Below, piece by piece: positions 52,146-59,338 of a stretch of 64,000 bases of DNA. Origin of the DNA: Micromonospora sp. WMMD980 (lineage in GTDB: Bacteria > Actinomycetota > Actinomycetes > Mycobacteriales > Micromonosporaceae); the NCBI RefSeq assembly GCF_029626035.1, contig NZ_JARUBE010000003.1, positions 310,001 through 374,000 of the forward strand. The letters are read 5' to 3'. Each line of letters opens with the position of its first letter. Position 1 is the first letter of the stretch. The notes under the pieces are model-generated. The model did not search any database and was not told the DNA's origin. It saw nothing but the letters and a program-made list of their open reading frames with translations. The position numbers and the translations under genes were made by a program.

Positions 52146-54887
52146 ATGCGCAGAAGTCTCGCCGGGCTGGCCGCCGTCGCGCTGGCCGCCACGGCGGCGG
52201 CCGTCGTCGTGCCGCTCGTCACCACCGGCGCGCCCCCGGCCTCCGCCGCGGCCGCCGAGCCGTACACCTGGAAGAACGTCCGGATCGACGGCGGCGGCTT
52301 CGTGCCCGGCATCGTCTTCAACCCCACCGAGAAGAACCTGATCTACGCGCGGACCGACATCGGCGGGGCGTACCGCTGGGAGCAGGCCACCGGCTCGTGG
52401 ACGCCGTTGCTGGACTGGGTCGGCGCGGACCGGTGGGGCTGGAACGGGGTGGTCAGCCTGGCCACCGACCCGGTGCAGACCAACCGGGTGTACGCGGCGG
52501 TCGGCATGTACACGAACGACTGGGACCCGAACAACGGGGCGATCCTGCGCTCGACCGACAAGGGCGCCACCTGGCAGGCCACCGAGTTGCCGTTCAAGAA
52601 CGGCGGCAACATGCCCGGCCGGGGCATGGGGGAGCGGCTCGCCGTCGACCCCAACCGGAACAGCGTCCTCTACTACGGCGCCGAGGGTGGCAACGGCCTG
52701 TGGCGCAGCACCGACTACGGGGTGACCTGGGCCAGGGTGGCCGCCTTCCCGAACGTGGGCAACTACCGGGCCGACCCGAACGACAGCAGCGGCTACCAGA
52801 GCCAGAACCAGGGCCTGACCTGGGTGAGCTTCGACAAGAGCACGGGTACGGCCGGCGCCGCCACGAACACGATCTACGTCGGCGTGGCGGACAAGCAGAA
52901 CCCGGTCTACCGCAGCACCGACGCCGGCGTCACCTGGGAGCGGATCCCCGGCCAGCCGACCGGCTACCTGGCACACAAGGGCGTGGTGGACCCGGTCGGC
53001 GGCTTCCTCTACATCGCCACCAGCGACACCGGTGGCCCGTACGACGGCGGCAAGGGTGACGTGTGGAGGTTCGACCGGGCGACCGGCGCGTGGACGCGGA
53101 TCAGCCCGGTCCCGTCGTCCAGCGGGGACGCCTACTTCGGCTACTCCGGACTGACCATCGACCGCCAGCACCCGAACACGCTCATGGTCGCCACCCAGAT
53201 CTCCTGGTGGCCGGACGCGATCTTCTGGCGCAGCACCGACGGGGGCGCGACCTGGACCCGGATCTGGGACTTCACCAGCTATCCGAACCGGAGCAAGAGA
53301 TACGCCATGGACGTCAGCTCGGTGCCGTGGCTGACGTTCGGGTCGAATCCGGCCCCGCCGGAGGAGACCCCGAAGCTGGGCTGGATGAACGAGTCGCTGG
53401 AGATCGACCCGTTCGACAGCGACCGGATGATGTACGGCACCGGCGCGACGATCTACGGCACCACCGGCCTGACCAAGTGGGACACCGGCGGCACGTTCAC
53501 CATCACGCCGATGGTGAAGGGGCTGGAGGAGACCGCGGTGCTCGACCTGATCAGCCCGCCGTCCGGGGCGCCGCTGGTCAGCGGGCTCGGCGACGTCGGC
53601 GGCTTCCGGCACACCGACCTCGGCGCGGTGCCGCCGATGATGTTCACCCAGCCGGGGTTCACCAGCACCACCAGCCTCGACTACGCGGAGACCAAGCCCG
53701 CGGTGATGGTGCGGGCCGGCAACTTCACCGACTCCGACCGGCCCAACGACAGCCATGTGGCCTTCTCCACCGACGGCGGGGCCAACTGGTTCCAGGGCAC
53801 CGAACCCGGCGGGATCAACAACGGCGGCACGGTGGCCGCGTCCGCGGACGGCGGCCAGTTCGTCTGGTCGCCCGGCGACGCCGGGCAGCAGGTGGTCCGC
53901 TCGGTCGGCTTCGGCAACTCGTGGACCGCCGCCACCGGCATCCCGGCCAACGCGACGGTCGAGTCCGACCGGGTCAACCCGAACAAGTTCTACGGCGTCA
54001 GCGCCGGGAAGTTCTACGTCAGCACCAACGGCGGGGCGAGCTTCACCGCCACCGCGGCGACCGGACTGCCCACCACCGGCGTCAAGTTCAAGGCGCTGCC
54101 CGGGGTCGAGGGCGACCTCTGGCTGGCGGGCGCGGGTGGCCTGTGGCACTCCACCAACTCCGGGGCCAGCTTCACGAAGCTGACCGGCGTGTCGTCGGCG
54201 GTGAACGTCGGCTTCGGCAAGGCGGCGCCCGGGAAGACCTACCCGGCGTTGTTCACCGTCGGCACGGTCGACGGCACGGCCGGGGTGCACCGTTCCGACG
54301 ACGCCGGCGCGACGTGGGTGCGGATCAACGACGACAAGCACCAGTACGGCAACGCGGGCGAGGCGCTCACCGGCGACCCGCGCGTCTACGGCCGGGTCTA
54401 CCTGGGCACCAACGGCCGGGGCATCCTGGTGGCGGACCGGCTCGGCGGCACGCCGACGCCGACCCCCACCTCGGCGAGCCCGACGCCGACCCCGTCCTCG
54501 CCGTCGCCCTCGCCGACCCCGACGCCCACGCCGACCCCCACCCCGACCGCGCCGAGTCCCACGCCGACCCCGTCGTCGACCGGGCGCGGGTGCGCGGCCG
54601 CCTACGCGGTGACGAACACCTGGCCGGGTGGTTTCCAGGGCGAGGTGGCGGTGCGCAACTCCGGCACCACGCCGATCGCCGGGTGGACGCTGACCTGGAC
54701 CTTCCCGGACGGTCAGCGGATCTCCCAGCTGTGGAGCGGGTCGTACACGCAGACCGGCGCGGCAGTGACGGTCACCGACGCGGGCTGGAACGGCAACCTC
54801 GGCGTCGGCGGGTCGACCACTGTCGGCTTCACCGGCACCGCGACCGGCGGCAACCGCGCGCCGACCGTCTCCTGCGCCGCCCGCTGA
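52146..54887 (+). CDS. secreted GH74 xyloglucanase with CBM2
   Basis: 913 aa. Signal peptide MRRSLAGLAAVALAATAAAVVVPLV...ASAAAA. The GH74 double beta-propeller follows, with BNR-type repeats (SLGNG-like LRSTDKGATW, WRSTDYGVTW, YRSTDAGVTW, WRSTDGGATW, HSTNSGASF). A PT/SP-rich linker occupies about residues 770-818, and CBM2 (CAAAYAVTNTWPGGFQGEVAVRN...) the last 100. It cuts the beta-1,4-glucan backbone of xyloglucan. The CebR-type box predicts induction by cello-oligosaccharides. Confidence 0.93.
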   Translation: MRRSLAGLAAVALAATAAAVVVPLVTTGAPPASAAAAEPYTWKNVRIDGGGFVPGIVFNPTEKNLIYARTDIGGAYRWEQATGSWTPLLDWVGADRWGWNGVVSLATDPVQTNRVYAAVGMYTNDWDPNNGAILRSTDKGATWQATELPFKNGGNMPGRGMGERLAVDPNRNSVLYYGAEGGNGLWRSTDYGVTWARVAAFPNVGNYRADPNDSSGYQSQNQGLTWVSFDKSTGTAGAATNTIYVGVADKQNPVYRSTDAGVTWERIPGQPTGYLAHKGVVDPVGGFLYIATSDTGGPYDGGKGDVWRFDRATGAWTRISPVPSSSGDAYFGYSGLTIDRQHPNTLMVATQISWWPDAIFWRSTDGGATWTRIWDFTSYPNRSKRYAMDVSSVPWLTFGSNPAPPEETPKLGWMNESLEIDPFDSDRMMYGTGATIYGTTGLTKWDTGGTFTITPMVKGLEETAVLDLISPPSGAPLVSGLGDVGGFRHTDLGAVPPMMFTQPGFTSTTSLDYAETKPAVMVRAGNFTDSDRPNDSHVAFSTDGGANWFQGTEPGGINNGGTVAASADGGQFVWSPGDAGQQVVRSVGFGNSWTAATGIPANATVESDRVNPNKFYGVSAGKFYVSTNGGASFTATAATGLPTTGVKFKALPGVEGDLWLAGAGGLWHSTNSGASFTKLTGVSSAVNVGFGKAAPGKTYPALFTVGTVDGTAGVHRSDDAGATWVRINDDKHQYGNAGEALTGDPRVYGRVYLGTNGRGILVADRLGGTPTPTPTSASPTPTPSSPSPSPTPTPTPTPTPTAPSPTPTPSSTGRGCAAAYAVTNTWPGGFQGEVAVRNSGTTPIAGWTLTWTFPDGQRISQLWSGSYTQTGAAVTVTDAGWNGNLGVGGSTTVGFTGTATGGNRAPTVSCAAR

Positions 54888-54908
54888 GCCGGGGAGAAGG
54901 CACGACAG

Positions 54909-54942
54909 CGGTGGCCGCTCCCGAGTGTGGGGGCGGCCACCG
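54909..54942. terminator. bidirectional hairpin between xyloglucanase and a convergent gene
   Basis: CGGTGGCCGCTCCC and GGGGGCGGCCACCG pair over 14 bases (one wobble) around GAGTGT, 21 bases after the xyloglucanase stop and 21 before the convergent stop at 54964. Confidence 0.8.
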
Positions 54943-54963
54943 TTCTGCGGGTGAGCCGTTCGG

Positions 54964-55368
54964 TCAGCCGTCCAGGCCGGCCGGGGAGTTCGGCCGGTCG
55001 ACGTCCACGAACTCGATCTCGTCGGCGCCGCCGTCGCGGCTGCCGGCGGCACGGGCGGCGGTGCCGGCGGCCCAGCCGATGGCCGCGCCGGCCAGGGCCG
55101 CCGCGATCAACAACGTCCAGGGCAGCGCGGGACGGCGACCGGCGAGCGCGTCGAAGGCGAGGCCGGCCCGTCGGCGTGCCTCGTCGGCGGCGGAGCCGAC
55201 CAGGTCGGTGGCGTCGTCGGCCAGGCCGGAGGAGCTGCGGCGGGCGGTGCGGGTGACGTCGCGCACGCTGTCCCCGGCGGAACCGACCGCGGAGAGCAGG
55301 TGCTGCCACGCCTGGTCCGCGACCCGCTCGGGCTTGCTGCGGCGGTCGATCAGGCTGGATCCGAACAT
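54964..55368 (-). CDS. small helical protein with one membrane segment
   Basis: 134 aa, GGAGGTAG before the ATG. The helical, charged first 75 residues (AWQHLLSAVGSAGDSVRDV...ADDATDLVGSAADEARRRAGLAFDAL) are of the kind seen in DUF883/YtxH-like stress proteins. One hydrophobic segment follows (LPWTLLIAAALAGAAIGWAAGTAA), then an acidic tail. Function unknown. Confidence 0.75.
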   Translation of the reverse strand: MFGSSLIDRRSKPERVADQAWQHLLSAVGSAGDSVRDVTRTARRSSSGLADDATDLVGSAADEARRRAGLAFDALAGRRPALPWTLLIAAALAGAAIGWAAGTAARAAGSRDGGADEIEFVDVDRPNSPAGLDG

Positions 55369-55717
55369 TGTTCTACCTCCTCGGGGTGCCACTCCCGCTG
55401 GGCAGTGCCCCACCCGCTGCCGTCCCAAACGCCCGACCGCTCACCCGAACGCGCCGACGGGTGGGTGTTCCCCGGGACGTGCGCGGGCCCGCTACCCTGG
55501 GTCGGCGGATCGGTCGACCCGGCTCGGTCGTTCGGCTGGTCACGGTCCGCGTCGAAGGGGAATTCGGAACCCGGAGGTCCGGATTGGGCTCGCCCAGGTG
55601 TGCCCAGTCCGCGAATTGCTCATCCCGGGGGGTGGCGACCGGGGCCGTTGGAGGAATACTCTCGGTCGCGGCCCGCGTACTGATGAGGCGCCCGTTGGGG
55701 CGAGTGGAGGTGCTCGC
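55369..55717. other. 349-base intergenic region
   Basis: Divergent upstream region of the small membrane-segment protein (minus) and the STAS gene (plus). A TACTCT at 55657-55662 is a possible -10 for the STAS gene. No repeat, RNA or coding region is supported. Confidence 0.5.
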
Positions 55718-56077
55718 GTGAGCCTGTCGATCGTGAAGTCGTTGCGTCCGGGTGGTGCCGTCCAGATCGCGCCCCGAGGGGAGATCGACGTCGACACCGC
55801 GTACGAGGTGCGGGAAGCGATCGCCGAGGTGCTCGCCAAGGGGCGCCCCGCGCGGATCGAGCTGAACATGCGGCTCGTGACGTTCATCGACTCCGTCGGC
55901 ATCAGCGCCATGGTGGCCGGCTTCCAGACCTGCGAGGTCAGCGGCGTCAAGCTCGTGGTGACCGAGCCGAGCCGGTTCGTGCACCGCCAGCTCTGGGTGA
56001 CCGGCCTGCTCGGCCTCTTCGGCGCGCCCGAGCCCTGGTTCGCCGACGACACCCCCGAGGTGCTCCCCGGCGCCTGA
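55718..56077 (+). CDS. STAS-domain anti-sigma factor antagonist
   Basis: 119 aa from GTG 55718 (GTGGAGG 8-10 bases before). STAS fold (IAPRGEIDVDTAYEVREAIAEVL...RIELNMRLVTFIDSVGISAMV). The usual phosphorylated Ser lies in the FIDSVGIS motif, as in SpoIIAA/RsbV. It binds an anti-sigma kinase, freeing a stress sigma factor; the partner is not in the window. Confidence 0.88.
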   Translation: MSLSIVKSLRPGGAVQIAPRGEIDVDTAYEVREAIAEVLAKGRPARIELNMRLVTFIDSVGISAMVAGFQTCEVSGVKLVVTEPSRFVHRQLWVTGLLGLFGAPEPWFADDTPEVLPGA

Positions 56078-56119
56078 CGCCCGCCGACCGGCCCCACCGA
56101 CCGGAGGACCTTCGACCCG

Positions 56120-56632
56120 TTGCCAGCTTGGCCCCGGTACGGGACGATCGTCCGGACCCACGACGGCGAGGGGGACCGGTTGCAGAGTAGCGACAGTTTC
56201 AGCTACACCGTGCAGGCCCGGTGCCGCCGGGCGGATGCGGTGGACCTGCTCGGTGACCTGAGCCGGCAGGGTGAGCTGCATCCGTTGATCGTGCGGGTGC
56301 GGCAGTTGCCGCCCCGGCCCGGTGCGCTGGCCAGCTATGCGATCACCGACCGGCTGGAACTCGGACCGCTGCACTTCCCGGTGACCTACCAGGCCGACGT
56401 GTTGATCGCCAACGACGACGAGGTGGTCACCGTGGCACGGCAGCAACCGGCGACCACGGTGCGCAACCACACCCGGCTGCGCGACGAGCCCGACGGCGTG
56501 GTGCGGATCGACGTGGAGATCACTCTCACCGCGCCGGCGCCGCTGTTCGGCTACGCGTTCCGCCAGGCCCGGGCGGCCCACCTGGGCCTCGCCGCCCGGC
56601 TCGGCGCGACCCTGGAGGGCCGGCCGGCCTGA
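56120..56632 (+). CDS. SRPBCC-type hypothetical protein
   Basis: 170 aa from a TTG start after GGAGGA. A TTG at 56180 preceded by GAGGGGGA is an alternative that removes 20 residues and starts at the fold. The pattern FSYTVQARCRRADAVDLLGDLSRQGELHP...YQADVLIANDDEVVTVARQ...LTAPAPLFGYAFRQARAAHLGLAARL suits an SRPBCC/polyketide-cyclase-like lipid-binding fold. Function unknown. Confidence 0.65.
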   Translation: MPAWPRYGTIVRTHDGEGDRLQSSDSFSYTVQARCRRADAVDLLGDLSRQGELHPLIVRVRQLPPRPGALASYAITDRLELGPLHFPVTYQADVLIANDDEVVTVARQQPATTVRNHTRLRDEPDGVVRIDVEITLTAPAPLFGYAFRQARAAHLGLAARLGATLEGRPA

Positions 56633-56640
56633 CCCGCCCC

Positions 56641-56890
56641 CATGGCTTGTGGGTGGAGACGGGGTGAGCAGCGCGCTGGCGGTCCCGATCAGCCAGACCG
56701 CCACGCTCAGCGGCGCGAACAGCCAGGTCACCAGCAACGCCGCCGCCGGATAGACCACCTCGGGGTCGGCCCCGCGCAGCCCGGCCACGCCGAGCGCGAG
56801 CAGCGTCAGGTCGGTGCCGAGCCAGCCCAGCGACGTGGTCAGGTGCGCGGCGAGCAGCACTTTGCGGCCGGCGGGGGAGAGTCGTCTCAT
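56641..56890 (-). pseudogene. 3'-truncated small membrane protein
   Basis: MRRLSPAGRKVLLAAHLTTSLGWLGTDL... has two to three membrane segments up to ASALLTP. The segment usually following (WG-L-RHWWV and a last membrane helix) is missing; the frame then continues antisense through the next gene. Probably a gene remnant broken near 56650. Confidence 0.5.
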
Positions 56891-56969
56891 GCCACCGATC
56901 GTCGGCCGCCGCGTGGCCCACGTCGTGGGTCAGGCGGCGACACCAGGCGTACGTCGGTGAGCGTAGTGC

Positions 56970-58067
56970 TCAGTAGACCGACAGGTGCACGTGGTTGGTG
57001 TGGTCGCTGGACGGGTCGCCGTTGCCACCGCTGTACGACTTCCACCCGCTGCTGGGCAACCAGATCCGCTTGAACCAGATCACGTAGAGCACGGCGAGCG
57101 GGTCGGCGTTGCGGATGAAGTACGCGGACAGGTTGTTGCCGTACGTCTTGTCCCCGCCGCTGGCGACTCCGCCGAAGCCGTCCTTCTGCGCCGCGAAGTC
57201 GCAGGCCCGCCCCTTCGGGTGCTCACCGGAGCCGCTGGGCCGATGGCAGGAGACGTACCTGGTGAAGCCGGCCGCCTTGGCCTGCTGCAACGCGTGCAGC
57301 GTGCGCGGGGTGATGCAGCCGCTGGCCGGCGTCGGGTCGTTGACGCTGCACGACTCCGCAGGCCAGGAGCCGTCGGAGTTGCGCTTGGCCGGCTTCGCGT
57401 TCGCCGTGGACGTGCCCCGGGTGCTGCCGCCGTCGTCGCCCGCGTCGCTGCCGCGGCTCGGGGCCGGCCGCCGGTTGGCGACCTCCAGCGCCCGCTCGGC
57501 CTGGTTCTTGCGCTTCGCCATCAGCGTGACCTGCTTGCGCTGTTCGGTGATCTCGCCGTCGAGCGCGGCGCGGGTGCGGGTCGCCTCGTCCCGGGTGGCG
57601 ATCAGGTCGCGCAGCGTCCGGTCCTCGTGCGCGGCGACCGTCTCCAGCGCCGCGGCCCGGTCCATGAAGCCTTCCGGCGTCCGGCTGGCGAGCAGTGCCG
57701 CGGCGGTGCCCATCCGGCCGGTGCGGTACGCCACCCCGGCGATCTCACCGACCTTGGCGTCGCGTTCGGCCAACTCCACGTCGATGGTCTTGAGTCGGTC
57801 GTTGAGCTGCTTCTGCCGGGTCACCGAGCGGTTCAGCGCGGCCTTCGCCTCCAGCCAGCCCTTGCTGGCCGCGTCGAGCTGGTCGCGCAGCGCGGGGGTG
57901 CCGCCCTCGTCGTCGCCGGGCGCGGCGGCGAGCAGGCCGGTCGGGGAGGCCGCCCGCGCCGCCGGGGCGGGGGAGACCGGCACGGTCCCGACGCCGAGGG
58001 CCAGCGTCGCGACGAGTAGGGCCGCCAACCGGGCGGCCGTCCGTCGTACAGGTGCCACTGTGGGCAT
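56970..58067 (-). CDS. secreted coiled-coil cell-wall protein under riboswitch control
   Basis: 365 aa. Signal peptide LAALLVATLALGVGTVPVSPAPAARA, a coiled coil (about 60-195) like PcsB/RipA N-termini, a low-complexity linker, then a C-terminal domain (CITPRTLHALQQAKAAGFTRYVSCHRPSGSGEHPKGRACDFAAQ...DHTNHVHLSVY) with H-x-KGRACDF, reminiscent of D-Ala-D-Ala carboxypeptidase/ARB-type folds. Probably extracellular peptidoglycan remodelling. The ydaO riboswitch before it points the same way. Confidence 0.85.
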   Translation of the reverse strand: MPTVAPVRRTAARLAALLVATLALGVGTVPVSPAPAARAASPTGLLAAAPGDDEGGTPALRDQLDAASKGWLEAKAALNRSVTRQKQLNDRLKTIDVELAERDAKVGEIAGVAYRTGRMGTAAALLASRTPEGFMDRAAALETVAAHEDRTLRDLIATRDEATRTRAALDGEITEQRKQVTLMAKRKNQAERALEVANRRPAPSRGSDAGDDGGSTRGTSTANAKPAKRNSDGSWPAESCSVNDPTPASGCITPRTLHALQQAKAAGFTRYVSCHRPSGSGEHPKGRACDFAAQKDGFGGVASGGDKTYGNNLSAYFIRNADPLAVLYVIWFKRIWLPSSGWKSYSGGNGDPSSDHTNHVHLSVY

Positions 58068-58074
58068 TCGCGTG

Positions 58075-58196
58075 TCCTTCCGTCAACCGCCGACCGGGTT
58101 AGCTGACGGGTTCGGGACGGAAGATCCCTACCGCTGACGCGGATGCACCCCACGTACGTGGTTCCCCGGCTCGCCCTGCGGGCGATTAGGCGCCGG
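58075..58196 (-). ncRNA. ydaO/yuaA c-di-AMP riboswitch
   Basis: On the minus strand: a 5' GCGCCTAATCGCC arm, GAGCCGGGGAACCACG paired with CGTGGGGTGCATCC, then ATCTTCCGTCCCGAACCCGT, CAGCTAACCCGG and GGTTGACGGAAGGA. These are the conserved blocks of RF00379. It ends 8 bases before the ATG; GGAAGG doubles as the ribosome site. c-di-AMP usually turns such genes off, as for Streptomyces rpfA. Confidence 0.9.
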
Positions 58197-58347
58197 CCGC
58201 GCCCACGGGTGCCGGAGTGACGCCCGAGGTGTGGCCGCGGCCGAGCCTACCGGCGTTGCCCGGAGCCGGCTCCGCCACCCGGAGCCGGTAACCGGGCAAA
58301 ACCGGCATAGGCCAACAATAACCACGCTGATTTAAGTCTGTCCTCAA

Positions 58348-59262
58348 TTACCACCCGGTCGGGCCACAGGTGCCGGCTGACGCTCCGGGTTCGATCTGCA
58401 ACGTGGCGTGGTCGATCGAGAAGTCCTCGTGCAGCGCGGCCCGGGCCGCGGCCAGCACGTTGGCGACCTCGGCGCCCCCGTCGACGGTGAGGTGCGCCGA
58501 GGCGACGTCCATGCCCGAGGTGAGCGTCCAGACGTGCAGGTCGTGCACCTCGGCCACGCCGGGCACGGCGGCCAGCCGGTCGTGCACCGCGGTCACCTGG
58601 AGGTGCTCCGGTGCGGCCTGCACCAGGATGCGCACCGCGGCGCGGCCGAGCCGCCAGGTGCGCGGCAGGATGAACAGGCCGATCGCCACCGCGACCACCG
58701 GGTCGGCCCACCACCAGTCGGTGAGCGCGATGACCAGCGCGGCGCCGATCACGCCGAGCGAGCCGAGCAGGTCGCCCAGCACCTCCAGATAGGCGCCCCG
58801 CAGGTTGATGCTCTCCTGCGCGCCGGAGCGCAGCAGCGCGAACGCGGCGACGTTGGCGAACAGGCCGAGCACGGCGACCACGAGCATCGGGCCGGCGAGC
58901 ACCTCGGGCGGCTCGCCGAACCGGCGGACCGCCTCGACGAGGACGTAGATCGCGACGGCGCCGAGCAGCACCGCGTTCGCCAGCGCCGCGAGCACCTCGA
59001 GTCGGTAGAGCCCGAACGTGCGCTGCGGGTCGGTGCGGGCGCGTCGGGTGGCGCTGATCGCCGCGAGCGCCATGCCGATGCCCAGCACGTCGGTGAACAT
59101 GTGCCCGGCGTCGGAGAGCAGGGCGAGCGAGCCGGTCGTGACGGCGGCCACCGCCTCGACCAGCATCAGCGCGGCGAGCAGCGCGAAGGCGGCCCAGAGT
59201 CGCCCTGCGTGGCGGTGCGCCGCGTTCGCCACCGCGCCGCTGTGGTCATGACCTGCGCCCAC
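58348..59262 (-). CDS. cation diffusion facilitator (CzcD-like zinc/cation exporter)
   Basis: 304 aa from GTG 59262 (VGAGHDHSG), 8 bases after GGAGG; a GTG at 59310 falls inside the operator. Six membrane segments. The metal site has SDAGHMFTD in helix 2 and GAYLEVLGDLLGS in helix 5 (Glu where the classic motif has His). The cytosolic C-terminal domain is HLQVTAVHDRLAAVPGVAEVHDLHVWTLTSG. It exports Zn/Co/Cd or a similar divalent ion in exchange for protons. Confidence 0.9.
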   Translation of the reverse strand: MGAGHDHSGAVANAAHRHAGRLWAAFALLAALMLVEAVAAVTTGSLALLSDAGHMFTDVLGIGMALAAISATRRARTDPQRTFGLYRLEVLAALANAVLLGAVAIYVLVEAVRRFGEPPEVLAGPMLVVAVLGLFANVAAFALLRSGAQESINLRGAYLEVLGDLLGSLGVIGAALVIALTDWWWADPVVAVAIGLFILPRTWRLGRAAVRILVQAAPEHLQVTAVHDRLAAVPGVAEVHDLHVWTLTSGMDVASAHLTVDGGAEVANVLAAARAALHEDFSIDHATLQIEPGASAGTCGPTGW

Positions 59263-59297
59263 GCACACACCCTCCGCCTCGTGCCCCGGCCGGAACC

Positions 59298-59326
59298 AAT
59301 CTATGCTCACATCGCTATGTGTGCAA
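59298..59326 (-). promoter_or_regulatory. efflux promoter with inverted repeat in the spacer
   Basis: On the minus strand -35 TTGCAC (59326-59321) and -10 TAGATT (59303-59298) are 17 bases apart. CACAT-CGCT-ATGTG, extended to TGCTCACAT/ATGTGTGCA (59304-59325), fills the spacer. An ArsR/SmtB-family metal repressor bound there would block RNA polymerase; metal would release it. The regulator is not in the window. Confidence 0.6.
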
Positions 59327-59338
59327 GTGAGGGTGGGG

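Noticed and set aside
51972..55052. 1,026-codon minus-strand frame opposite xyloglucanase
   Set aside because: No recognisable domain; it spans a promoter and a terminator hairpin.
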